Positions 1 to 11,200 of a stretch of DNA of 64,000 bases are shown here, piece by piece. Position 1 is the first letter of the stretch, and each line of letters opens with the position of its first letter. Made by a program: the position numbers and the translations under genes. The notes beneath the pieces were generated by a model. It worked only from the letters and a program-made list of their open reading frames with translations. It was not told where the DNA came from and searched no databases. This DNA is from Holacanthus passer (taxonomy: Eukaryota; Chordata; Actinopteri; Pomacanthidae): contig JAFREQ010000165.1 of NCBI GenBank assembly GCA_025331565.1, positions 930,001 to 994,000 on the forward strand, written 5' to 3'.

Positions 1-2149
1 ATGCATATCAGGAATGAGATTGGTTTGTTTTCAATTCAGTTCAATGCAATTCAAAAATCTTTATTTGTCCCCAGTGGGCAATTCAAGTCAGGTTTTATAA
101 GTATTTTCCCTTTAGGACAATGAGGTGCAGTCCAATCCAGTTTTTTATTTAGTCTGATCACCTGTCAGCTTTCAGAGGCCCTGGCTGCAGAGCATTTTGC
201 CCTCTTTGTTTGAGTTTGTATTCACACTGGAAAACTGACAAAATGTACCAACAAATGCTGGCACACACACAGGAATATGGTGATGGTAATTAGTATATAG
301 CAGTGAATTGGAATTAGCTCAGCTCAGACTTATGGGATTGCCCAGATTGATAGTTAAACTGTGACCTTGTAAGAGTTTTTTCATGTTGGTAGAAGTAGGA
401 ACAGAGCTAGAAGAGTGGGTTTTTTTGGGTCCTGCCGTTGTTACGTTTTCAAAATGACAACTTAACATTACTAATACTGCTACATTTACATGTCAAAACA
501 CGGGGACATGTTACTTATTCACACTGGGGAAAGCTGTTATTCATGGGGAGCCAATGTGTTGTCTTTGTCTTACTTGTTTCTTTTTCTCTTTTATTTCTGT
601 TTCTCCTAAAAAACATAAGAAAAGTCACTGGAAAATCCAATTTTATTTTTTGGAAATGCTTCAATAAACAGATTACCAAGGACTCCAGTTAATTAGTGCA
701 CTCATATTTATATTTTGCAAAATAATACGTACATGTTCATTGCAGATATTTTTCTTTTTCATCTCTGTTTGAACCCATTTCCTCTCTCATTTTATTGCCT
801 TTCCTCCCTTCCTCCCTCTTCCTTTCCTCTCCTCTGTTTTCCCCCTCCCTGTGACTTCATCCATCTCATCTTATTAAACACTATCATGCTCCTGCTTGCT
901 CCTCTCCACCACCCCATCTCCTTCGCTGTTTACCTCCTTCATTCCCCCTCTCATCCGCCTCTGCGTCTCTCCCTCTCCCTTCATCCCAGACTCCATCCCT
1001 GTTGCTTGGCTGCACTCATGCATGCTGACATGTCACCGTTATTGTGCCAGCAGCGCTCATCCACACTGTAAATGACAGAATCCGCTCTCGGAGGGGAGGA
1101 GGAGAAAAGAATGGAAGAATAGCAAGAGTGAGAGTGAGAAATAGGGAGGATGTATACAGGAGATGTCTGACAGAGCATGAGAACATCGATGTTGTGATAT
1201 AAGATTACCTTTGTCATTGAAGAGGATTTTATCCAGAACATCTGCCCCTTATGGTATGATTCCAACATTTCAATTTACTGAATAATATCCTCAGACTCAT
1301 ATTATCACCTTCAAATACAGCTACATTCCACACTGTTTGGTCCACAATGTGCAGTGGAAAGCAACATTTGCTCACACTTCTTAGGGATCAAACCTTGAAC
1401 TTGAAGGTTATTGCGTATCTTTATCTGATTCCTATCATTTCTTTTCATTCAATTTACTATTCCAGCAGCCTGCCTCCGGTAAATTAAAGATATAAATAAT
1501 CCCTTAAATGAAGACTGTGGCCTCTAACCTCACTTTGAATGTGCGCCTTACACACACACACACACACACACACAGTCTCACATGAGCATCCTTGAACAGG
1601 GCTCTCACTACAATACCTGTCTCTGTGTGTGTGTGTGTGTGTACTAGTATATAAATAGACTGCATGACTGTGGATGGACTGTTAAGTAGATAAATGCATT
1701 AGTATAAATGAATGTAAATTCAAAACTCATGTATAATAGTAGCAAGTTCCATAAAAGGCTTTAGAACTAATGAAGAATGATAATAAGAACAATCAAAGCT
1801 AAGAAGCTCCAAGCTAAGAAGAGAATAAGAACTTAACACTCACTTTTTGTACAATCAGCTGACTGTCTTGACACACATATGACACAGTGATTGTGTGTCA
1901 TGGGACATGTAACAAACAGAAGATGTGGGCGTGGAGCACCACCTAATGGCTGTGTGAGCAAGTACAATCTGCATTTCTAGTGTTTGGAGACAGAGAGAGT
2001 GACAAGATACACAGTCAAGCTTTCGTAAGAGTATGATTTCCAACCTTTGAGTCGAGCAGCAATGCAGGGATGATGTAACCTGGAGAACAGACATTCCTGA
2101 GGTGTATTTTTATGTATAGCGTTGGCAAACCAATCTGTTCTGTTTTCAG
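1..2149 (+). other. pitpnc1: intron of pitpnc1 (no coding exon seen)
   Basis: This stretch precedes the first recognisable pitpnc1 exon and ends in its acceptor (TGTTTTCAG at 2141-2149). I see no convincing coding exon on either strand. It holds a fragment near 25-110 resembling the reverse complement of a fish LINE 3' tail (CTTTATTTGTCCCC), a pyrimidine-rich tract around 780-1000, and CA and GT microsatellites near 1550 and 1624. Earlier exons of the gene lie outside the window. Confidence 0.55.
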
Positions 2150-5100
2150 ATCTTTGACAGTGAGCTGAAGGAGCAGGAGAGGGAGGTGTGCTTCATCGAC
2201 ATCGCCTACGATGAGATCCCGAGCGCTACTATAAAGAGTCCGAGGTGAGCTTGTGTAGGTGTGTGTGTGTGTGTGTAGACGCTCAGATGGCTTAACACCA
2301 CTGGAAGGGGTGTCGAGTGTAGTGTGAATCTTGAAATGCAGTAGTAAAACGATGTGATTTAGATGAAACAGTATGATCTTACTCTTACTGCTTTTCTCCA
2401 ATATTTTCTTCTACCCCTCTGAGGAGCTTCACAGGAAAGATAATAACATACTTGATATTATTATCTGTTAAATTTGTACAAACTTTGGGGACTTGTCTAG
2501 AAGCTGCACTGAGTCTGTCAAGTGTGAGAGCTGGTAATTGTCTTCAGAGCGGTTTGATAACAGATTGCCTCAGCTCTAATGAGCCTGGAAGGAAATTCTC
2601 CAAGGACGAGAGGGGTTAATGCGAATGGTATTTAATACTGGCATTCAGTCATGCATCTAATTTTAGGCTCTCCCTTATGTCCACGGACGTGTCTAGGATT
2701 TGAGGACATTTGGGGTGTAGTCCAGACCTCTGGATCCTGGACTGGAAATTATTTTTGATAACCAAGCTCTATTTTAATGCTTTTTTTTTAAAGCTTTCTG
2801 GAACTTTATTTACATTCAGAATACGTGTCTTAAACACTGATTTTTTAAAATGTGTACCTCAAAAACTGTTGTCTACTTTTTAGATTATGACATGTGATGT
2901 TAAAAAAAAAAAAGTGGTTGTTAGTAATTAGTAGTGAGTAGAAACATAATACAAACTGCTATCATTTGTGTATGTATGTGTATGTGTCCCCATTGCAGGA
3001 CTTGAGATATTTCAAATCAGACAAGACGTCGCGGGGGATCCTTCAGGAAGGCTGGAGGGACACCCAGGATCCAATCATGTGCTCGTACAAGCTGGTCACC
3101 GTCAAGTTTGAGGTGTGGGGTCTGCAGACCCGCGTGGAGCAGTTTGTTCACAAGGTGAGAGGTCGCCCATGGGATAAACCTCAGAGCTTTCATTTTAGTC
3201 ACAGTTGAACCATGGTTTTAAGTTGCTATCATTCTTTGCTTGGCTAACTTTAGTTAGCTTGGGCCAGTCCCAAGCCATTTGGTCATTGTTGTTAAAAATG
3301 CAATTGGGGGCCAAACACAAAAATGAATAATAATAATGAAACATGTGACGAGTTTAACATGTTCATATTTTGGTTGGCAGCTGGATAGATACTGAAACAC
3401 CGAAATGAGTGGGTATTTCACATCTTCGTTCACATCATGCCACAGTTCATTAGGGGACTGGCTGTTGTTGCAAACCCTAATAGTCCGAAAAATGTCTTAT
3501 TGGACCGAAAGCCCATTTGTCTGATAGCCTGTTTTCCCGAAACTAAAACCCTCCAAAGGCCCGTTCTTACAAAAATACACTCTCTCCCTGAAGTTTATTC
3601 CGTTAATATCTTAGTGTATTTGGATGTGCAGAAAGGACAAAATTAGACGACCTTTGTTAGGTGACCTTTCACCTTTCACCTTTCATCATGGTAAGAGTAA
3701 TAAACACTTGGTTAAGGTGGTAAAACGGTCGCAGTTTTTTGAGGTTTTACTTTTGTGTCAAAACTACTTGGTTAAGTTGAGAAAATATCATGGTTTGGGT
3801 TAAAAGAAGTGTGTGAGTTATGTCAGTTATGTTCATAAGTTGGTGATACCAGAGAGTGTATTTCTGGAACAACAGGCTTTCAGAATAGTAGCTGTTTCTT
3901 TTCAGAATAACAGGCTGTCGAACAAATGGTTTCCAGTCCAATGAGAATTTTCTGACTATTGGGGTTTCAGAATAATGAGCTGTCGGAACAAAGGCATGGC
4001 ACCGTTATTTGTATGTAGTTAGGCAGTGTGCTGCTATGGTGTTAGGTTGAATCTTGACCGTCATTGTGTTGTGTGTTGTAGGTGGTTCGGGATGTGCTGC
4101 TGCTGGGACATAGACAGGCATTTGCCTGGGTGGATGAGTGGATTGGTAGGTCTATCTGCCCTTTTCTACAGTCCTGCTGTTTACACGCTCCAGCTAAATT
4201 TGCAGCCTTTGGCTCATATCAATCCTTAAGTCATCAACTATTTACTCACAACAAATTCTAATGAATTCATTGCCTACACAATAGCATTTACTTTAGTTAT
4301 ATATGTAAGTATAGAGCATCTTAATTGTATTCATACAACCCTAATTCCAAAAAAGTTAAGTTTACACAGCGTCCCAACTTGTTGTCTATTGTGAATAACT
4401 GCTTACATGAACCTTTAAAGAATACGTAGGTAGTTCATAAGAGCTTTAAATTTTCCATTTATTATTTGGATGTACTTATTTTTCTAACCTTTTTTGAAGT
4501 GTTGTTACTATAACTTCTTATTCTTTGAAATGTTAGCACTGTCATAGCTACTGATTACATAAATTACTGTGTCATTACTGTTTATCTACCAGTGAGTGTG
4601 CATGGAAAATCACTCGAGCTGCATCTAAGCCTGTCACTGCCAGTCCTGCTCATTCTCCTACAGCATGGTTCCTCTTCTTGGTATCACTACTAACACAATG
4701 ATAACAAAACACTGACTGGTTGTGTGCAGACATGGTCAGTGTTTGTTTCAAATCGAACCAGCACGATACAAATAACTCTTAAAACACACTCTTTCATGTT
4801 TCATGTTGGGGAAGTTCATATATATTATTTTAATGAGAGTCAACAGTAGACACAGTACTGGTATAAGTGTTTTAATACTGTTGCGATAATTTCAAATCTA
4901 TTCGGCACAATTTTTCATGTTAAAGCCATTGATAAAGTAGCAAGAAAAAAATGTATGCTTACCAAACCTGTGTGTAAGGCCTTGCCAACAAATTGGCTGC
5001 AATTACATAAAGGAATGATTGGAAAGTTACACCAGTGAAGAATGATGCACTTCCTGAAACATGAAAGCTGCTCTGTCTGTTTGAGAGTCTGGCTGCACAC

Positions 5101-6536
5101 GAGGCAGCGCTGTTTGCAGGCGTAAGTGGCTGAAGCACATTTGCTCACTCTCAGCTGTTGAGCCTTTTTCCACAGCTGCAGGGCGTTATGGTAACAAGCC
5201 ATCTTTGCCACGAAACATATCCCTCCTCTCTCCTCTCTATAACCACTAACCAACCTCAACTCCCTGACCCGGGCCCTTGAATGACTCCCTAAATGGAATG
5301 ATTTTGCTCGGAGAATAAGTGAACCCGTCCAGGTTGCTTTCTTGTTTCCAATGATCCAACCTCTTCTTTTGGTGTGGATTGTTCATGCTTTTCCATAATC
5401 TTGAAACATCCTTGACCTCATAATTCCTTTCCTCCCTTGTCCCTGGTGTGGCTCTGATTTGTCTAGCTGTCTCCTGTAAACTCTTTGGCTCATGGGAAGC
5501 TAGCAGCTCTAAAGCTTTTAACTTTAAAAAGCTGCGGTCATCTGTTAAAAACACTATACTCACCCATGGAATGCACCTTTGCCACCTAACCCTCTCCTTC
5601 CCCACCTGTCCGTCAACTGGAGTACCATTGTAGAGGAGTTACCAACATTTCGACCCTGGTTCCACCCCTCCCCCCCTTCTTCCAGATATGACTTTGGATG
5701 ATGTGCGGGATTACGAGAGACAAATGCATGAGAAAACCAACATTAAAGTCGTAAATTGCCATGAGCAGCAAGAGCATTCCACAACAAACCCATCTTCACT
5801 GGATGACATAGAGATCCATGACAAAGCAAGCGTATGTGTATTTTTCATTGTTTCTTTACTCCATTGCACCTCTTCTGTCTCATATTTGAACCATTGGTGT
5901 CTGTGAATGAAATTGTCACAGTTGCATATAATTGTCCACATACATCCACTCATTCTGTCCTACATTTAGTTAAATGATGCATACATGAACTGTTGAATAT
6001 GTAAAGAATAATTCAAGTCTACCAAAATTCCCCCAAAGGTTTGAAAAGGTATCTAGGAAACATAAGGCAAACAAACGCAACCTTTTTTTCTATGAAATCG
6101 TCTACAAAGAGTAAAAAAAAGATCTATTTTCCCAATTCTTTCCTCATTTGGTCTCAAATGATCTTTTTCCAATCCAGACATGACAATGGATGAGGTGAGA
6201 GAGTTTGAGCGCACCATCCAGGAGGCCACCAACCAGAAGATCGGGATATTTCCCCCGTCAATCTCCATCAGCGAGACGCCCCTGTCCTCCTGTGCCCTCA
6301 CCGGCCCTGCCAGCGCCCCCTCCACCCCCATGTGCACTGATGCGCCTGAGTCCCTCTCTGTCCCCAAAGACCGACCCCGCAAAAAGTCTGCTCCGGAAAC
6401 CTTGACCCTTCCCGACCCCGTCCCAAGCGACGTCCCCCAGGGTTCTAACCTGAACCCACTACCGGTTTCAAACCATGTCCAGTCATCCACACCGCACTCC
6501 TCCAACTCTGATCTTGCTGAGATGGCTGAGCAGTAG
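2150..6536 (+). CDS. pitpnc1: cytoplasmic phosphatidylinositol transfer protein 1 (PITPNC1/RdgB-beta), 3' part of gene
   Basis: PITPNC1 is a soluble class II PITP that moves phosphatidylinositol and phosphatidic acid between membranes. The visible coding exons are 2150-2244, 2999-3154 and 4082-4145, then one of two alternative last exons (5686-5906 or 6178-6536). They encode the last part of the lipid-transfer domain, with highly conserved stretches such as CFIDIAYDEI, PIMCSYKLVTVKFEVWGLQT and GHRQAFAWVDEW. Splice phases agree: exon 4082-4145 ends with one base (G), and both last exons begin AT or AC to complete Asp. Exon 2150-2244 is 95 nt, whereas the family sequence needs 96. One base is missing in the CCC run at 2218-2220, between the codons for Ile-Pro and Glu-Arg-Tyr-Tyr. 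As given, this breaks the frame, so it is either a sequencing or assembly slip or a real null allele. The 5' exons are outside the window. Confidence 0.9.
3437..3990 (+). repeat. degenerate intronic repeat with TTCAGAATAA...GCTGT sub-repeats
   Basis: Within a pitpnc1 intron, imperfect copies of a TTCAGAATAATxxGCTGTCGxAACAA unit recur around 3870-3990, and related TCCGAAAA / CCCGAAAC text occurs at 3483-3550. It also contains three CCTTTCA units at about 3663-3685. It looks like decayed dispersed-repeat DNA, and I cannot assign a class. Confidence 0.35.
4336..4390. mobile_element. internally deleted MITE (AACCCTAATTCC family)
   Basis: The start, ACAACCCTAATTCCAAAAAA, and the end, ACACAGCGTCCCAACTT, match the two termini of the full-length element at 29231-29431, but only a few bases lie between them. 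This is an internal-deletion derivative left in a pitpnc1 intron. Confidence 0.55.
5686..5906 (+). CDS. pitpnc1: pitpnc1 alternative last exon, short-tail isoform
   Basis: The exon follows a strong polypyrimidine tract and acceptor (CTTCTTCCAG, ending 5685). It completes the Asp codon left open by exon 4082-4145 and reads MTLDDVRDYERQMHEKTNIK, matching the short C-terminal isoform described for mammalian PITPNC1 (about 268 aa). The reading frame continues through DDIEIHDKAS to a stop at 5904-5906. The last 24 residues are hydrophobic and look like intron read-through. A possible donor (GTATGT, from 5832) just after the DKAS codons means the true end could be a further spliced exon. It is mutually exclusive with the exon at 6178. 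Confidence 0.75.
6178..6536 (+). CDS. pitpnc1: pitpnc1 alternative last exon, long phospho-regulated tail isoform
   Basis: The acceptor AATCCAG ends at 6177, and the frame opens AC ATG ACA, giving Asp-Met-Thr. It encodes MTMDEVREFERTIQEATNQK, then a Pro/Ser-rich disordered tail with the conserved block DRPRKKSAPETLTLPDP, ending at TAG 6534-6536. In mammalian RdgB-beta this tail is the region bound by 14-3-3 after serine phosphorylation, and RKKSAP fits such a site. Its opening parallels that of the exon at 5686 (MTxDxVRxxER), so the two arose by exon duplication and are spliced as alternatives. The final residues (about 35) differ from what I recall of mammals. Confidence 0.85.
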
Positions 6537-8133
6537 AGGGACCTTGGGATGTCTTCCCCCATGCCTTGCTTTACTTATTTCCCCAGCCCCATTGTCTTAG
6601 TAGCCCAATGAGACTAGCCTAACTTTCAAACACCAGTGCCCAGACATTCAAGTTCTCTAGCCATATCCCATGATTTGCCATAATCCTGGACACAGAACAA
6701 TCACTCTAGAAGTCTTCATCAGTGTCACCAATACTATCCAGGCAGCTGTAGGCTCAGCCACCCCGACATGGCTGACTTGCTCTTCCTGTGAGTCCAGTCA
6801 GCCACATGTCTTATCTATTATAACGACCACCTGTGATGTCTAATCAAAACAAAGTGCATCCGTAGTTATTTTTGTTGAGCAGGAGTTTCTTAAGCTACAT
6901 GAATAAATTATTCATAGTGTTTCCTTAGTCATGTTGTCTTCAATCACAACAGCTGATTGCTTTCAAGCTATTGAACTATGAAGTAGTTGCCTTAGCACCA
7001 CAGAGCCAGTGGTGTTTTAGTTTTGACAAAGTGCGAAAATGAATGACTGATAAATATTGCATTTTTTTAGCCTTTAAAATGTCCCTATGTATTAAATTAG
7101 AAAGCAAACCAACAACACAAACTAGAGAAGAGCATTAGACCTAATATGTTAGTGTAACATTCACCAGAAACAAACTACTCTCATTATAAAACTGTTTCCT
7201 GAACCGTCCAGACTGGCCTGCAGATCAGATTGCATCCATCCTTTCCATCCCAAATCCAATTATACGACAGATGCAAGATCAGTACAATCATAGAGCGTTT
7301 ACACCTCAGGTCTCCCCGACTCTACCTGGCTCACACTCTGAAGGCAGGGATTTTACTGTACCTTTCCCTGCATATTGCAAAACAGCCACATTTTATACCT
7401 CCACAGATATTACAATACAGCAACTATTGTATGTACTATAGCAGTCGACTTTACCCTTGGAATGTTTACACATCAGAAAACCTTAGATTTGCATATTAGC
7501 TCTAACATTGTAGGTAGGTTAAGCTGTTGTTATGTCTGCACTTGCAGTTTTAGCATGACAGTTTAATGACTCTAAAATTGAATTTGTTAAAGTTTATTAC
7601 TGCATTTATCTTACTGAAGTTGACTGAGAGGTCAGTACAACAAAAAAGTAAAATGTTGCCTGAAACTAATGCTGGACATCTCGTGTGACATAAACGTGAT
7701 TCAATTTTATCAAATCAGCAAATCACATTAATGTCACATGTAGGAACAAGGCCATTTTGGGGAAGTTTTAAGCATTGACTGATCTTTGTGCACGGTGGAG
7801 GTAATGAAAACTCAAAGCTTGATTTGAGGAGAAGGACACGTGCATCAAGCTGACTTGAGTATGTGCTTCCTTAGCTGTATAGCGTTTGCAGAAGTGCTGA
7901 CACCTTTGCTTTGCCAGTGCTGCTTGGTAACACCGAGCCGGCATTTTAGGGCGGGCGCGGAAAATTATTTCAAAATGGGAAAATCCTTTGTAGTGACCCA
8001 TTATTTCTGCTGGGCTTCTAAAAACCTAAACGAGAAACAAATACACGAGGACAGCAAGTTACTATTGAACCCCCTTTTTCCATACGATGATATTATTCAA
8101 AGAGGGTATTATATGCTGCATGGAATGTTCACA

Positions 8134-8181
8134 ACATACTGTATATACATATTATGTGAAGTATATATGTATATACTGTAA
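8134..8181. repeat. AT-rich inverted repeat in pitpnc1 3' UTR
   Basis: CATACTGTATATACATA is followed after about 10 bases by TATATATGTATATACTGTA, its near reverse complement, so the RNA could form a hairpin. It contains two TGTATATA Pumilio-type motifs, at 8140 and 8168. Confidence 0.5.
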
Positions 8182-9760
8182 ATGAATGGATTGGTACAGT
8201 ATATTTGGTGATGCAAATGTATGAAAAAAAGTGAATGCCAACTTTGGAAGCTCTGTGCTAATTTTGTATAATAGAAAAAGCTGATTTCAAGTGAAACTTA
8301 AGCATGCCCAGAGAATATAGGCCTACAAACTCTTTCAACTCAGTGCCTCTGCATGCAACTATTGTATCATCGCTTACACGTGTGTAAACCAAAAGCTCTT
8401 ATATTTCATCTATTGATACACAAAATTTCATTGCATTTATTTGCCTGTTTTCTATCTCAAATGTTACATTTAACCAAGAATGAAAATGGGCTATGGTCCC
8501 ATAATACAGTAGCTGAACCACAACATAATCAGATCAAATGAATCATATCAAATCACATCATCAGTCTCTCAAGTAACAGGGCTAACTTGTTATTATAATT
8601 TAGAAGATTAGCACATTTTAGTACCCCTCTTCATACCGATTACTTCGAACTTTACAGCGCAAATGCATTTTGCACTTACCAGTCTTTGACACCTTATTTG
8701 ACAATGAAGAAATGTGTTACACCTTACACAGTCTTGTTGGGTTTGTTGGACCAAAGTCCTAAAATGCAGAATAGTGACTTCGAAGAGAGGAGAGAGAGTC
8801 CTCAGCGGTCTTGCCATAAAATACTGTTAATATTATGTACAGTTTCTCACTTGCTTTTGTTAAAAAAACAAAACAACTGTAGCTATTTATCTGTAACTGT
8901 AGCTTTTGTCTTTGCCTTTTGAGGATAAAAACGTTATATACCAGTTATTGGCCCTCTGTATTGATCTATTATGTATAGATTATACATACTTACAACTCTG
9001 GTATTGACCATCTCTCTTGTCAGGAACACAGAGATCCAGGGATATGTTTGATCTACCATGGGCTATTAAAAATAATGCAAAATATCCAGTTGTGTAACAT
9101 TAAGCTCTGCTCTGTTTAAAAGAGTAACATATTAGGTATTGTAAATACTGTTGTTAATGACTAATATAGTAGGTTTCTTACATTGAATCTGTTCCAACTT
9201 GCATTACTTAAGTGACATGAATGTGCTCAAAGATTATGGAAATAGAAGGATATTCTTTAGTGTTTGTGCGATAAGGATGGCATCGTTACAGACATGAATT
9301 AAAGGTTTGTTTTAATCTAGGAGTAATATGTATCTGTACCTATGAAGTCACTGTCATCTATCGAGGATGCTGAATTCAGTTAAGTTGACTCTTCTCAATT
9401 GAGTATCAAGATTCCTCATTGTAGTGGTGCACTTTTGACTTTCCAGTTGCTTTTGGTGACCCCTGCAGGGCAAAATTGTTTGTACAAGTTGTAAATCAAA
9501 ATGAAGCTTTTCTTTTCAGTGGGGTGGCCGCTTTCACGTTTACTTGCCATGTTAATTGAGAGGTGATTGGCTTTTTTTTTTGTTGTTACTTTATTTTTGT
9601 AGTAAACCTGCTGTACTTTGATTTTGTGGTTGCTGTACTGTTTGAAGGAAATTCTAAATTAGTTCATTATTATTTTGTTGGATAAAAGGACCAAGCTTTT
9701 CACTCCTCCTCCCCTTCTACTGATGCAGTTTGCATTCGGCCAGGCTGTTGTGCTGTATAA

Positions 9761-9915
9761 CTGGGGCCTGTCTCACTAACCAGGATCACTGAGTTAGCTG
9801 GAGAACTGCACAGCGTAAAAACAGCTCCATGCACTTAATCCTGTGTTGGAGACCAGGTGTGGTTCTGGCTTATCCAGCTTCCTACATGAGTCCTGCTGCG
9901 TGAAACAGGCCCCAG
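9761..9915. mobile_element. short MITE with CTGGGGCCTGT terminal inverted repeats
   Basis: The left end, CTGGGGCCTGTCTCAC, and the right end, GTGAAACAGGCCCCAG, are inverted repeats of about 16 nt around a core with GAGTTAGCTGGA. GGGGCCTGTTTCAC termini are widespread in teleost non-autonomous DNA transposons. It lies inside the presumed pitpnc1 3' UTR. Confidence 0.65.
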
Positions 9916-10479
9916 AAGTGCCATTGGTGTTCGGCTGCTGGAAGTCGCTCTTAGTTCTTCCACTTTATTATTGTATTTGTTATATTTTTACTGCTCTTTG
10001 AGGTTCATTTGGTTCTTTGTTGTAATTATCGTTTTACTTTTTTCTGAAATAGACAATTAAACTTTACTAGCTATTGCAACAGTGTTATTTTTTCTATTCA
10101 CCATGCATATTTCACACACTTCCTTATGTATGTTTTGTTCATGACAACCAAACTGCAGCTTGCAGGTCAACAGTATCTTACTACTGTATCTGTCTCTTCA
10201 CCACCAGCAGATGGTGATCTTCTTATGATGTGCATCTGGTCAAATTTCAGCCACTGGTGATGCAATTTTGGATCCATTATTAGTTTCAGGTGTATTTTTA
10301 TTACATCTGTTGATAACTGGCTAAACTGAAGTGTAAAGTCATGAGCATTATCAAGTTGCAGTCAATGAATGAACAATAAGATCTATTACTCATAAAACAA
10401 TTGACTATTGATTTGTAAGAGACATGATAGATGATTTTTCCCACTGACACTTGATTAATGATACAGTGTCCATGGAAGA

Positions 10480-10745
10480 AACCACAACACTGATGCACAA
10501 ACAGTGTGATAGGATCAAAGTGTGCCCTCCAGTGGATCAGTGCAAATGTTGTCACAGGGTAGCTGTAATTAAAATGAGTTGTTGTAGTACCAGGGGAAGT
10601 TGTAGTAAGCACTCTAACCTGTCCCATTAACCATGCTCTTCACTCAAACAGCAGGATCTTACCTGCCAAGCTCTCCAGAAGTTGGTCTGGTCTGATCAGG
10701 GTGCTGTAAGGAGCAGTTTTCCCCAGCTCCACCCAGTTTGGTGTT
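10480..10745 (-). pseudogene. relic of a vwa7-like paralogue (last exon plus exon 4)
   Basis: On the minus strand two segments match different parts of the intact vwa7-like gene at 12.2-19.3 kb. Bases 10628-10480 resemble the 3' end of its last exon: GGACAGG..., Thr-rich codons, and CCACTGGAGGGCACACTTTG, which is also at 12256-12237 on that strand. Bases about 10745-10651 resemble exon 4 (17924-17831), with GGGTGGAGCTGGGG, CACCCTGATCAGACCAGACC and a preserved donor GGCAG|GTAAGA, but the DFYSHSNW start is damaged. The two pieces are about 20 bp apart, so exons 5-16 of a former tandem copy have been deleted. It borders a dispersed repeat on the right. Confidence 0.75.
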
Positions 10746-10759
10746 CACAAATCCACAAG

Positions 10760-11200
10760 ACTTTAGACTGCTCAGGCAGGCAAAGGTCAAATCCAGAAGT
10801 CAGTCCAAAGAGACAAACAAACCCAGTGGAAAGCAAGCAAGAATTCCACAAAGTCCACAGACATGAGAGGTCCAGGAAAACTCAAGAAAAAAAAATATTG
10901 CAAAACACACAACATGAGGATTAAACACCACGAATTAACACAAGAAAATGGGCTGGTGAGCTTGACACAAAGATGAACTGGCACAGAGTCAAGGGAACAC
11001 AAAAGTGTGCAAGGAGGGGAAGATCCCAGGTGAAAACAATCAGCAATCCTAAAGGCTGTGACATAACACACCTGAGGACATACTCTTTCAACATGAAACA
11101 GGAATTAACTAAACTACAACCCAAAAGCTTGACACAGAAGGGAGAAAACTATAAATGTAACATCACAGTAAACAACTTACAGGCATAAGATATAATTAGG
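10760..11200. repeat. dispersed non-autonomous element, CAGGCAGGCAAAGGTCAAA family
   Basis: It contains CAGGCAGGCAAAGGTCAAA and, further on, CAATCCTAAAGGC and CTGAGGACATA. The same blocks occur in the same order at about 35525-35795. The family looks like a multi-copy non-coding transposon. I did not find its termini, so the class is open. Confidence 0.5.

Larger units (their letters stand above)
6537..10090 (+). other. pitpnc1: probable long 3' UTR of pitpnc1
   Basis: This is 3.5 kb of AT-rich sequence with no credible gene on either strand, continuing from the pitpnc1 stop. An early AATAAA lies at 6902-6907, and a late AATTAAA near 10050 could end the longest form. Three Pumilio-type motifs occur: TGTATATA at 8140 and 8168, and TGTAAATA at 9140. 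The first two flank an AT-rich inverted repeat (8134-8181). A MITE sits at 9761-9915. The extent is an inference from the absence of other genes. Confidence 0.4.

Noticed and set aside
715..1071. 118-codon open frame on the plus strand
   Set aside because: It is the translation of a CT-rich tract (Pro/Leu/Ser-rich), inside a pitpnc1 intron, with no family motif.
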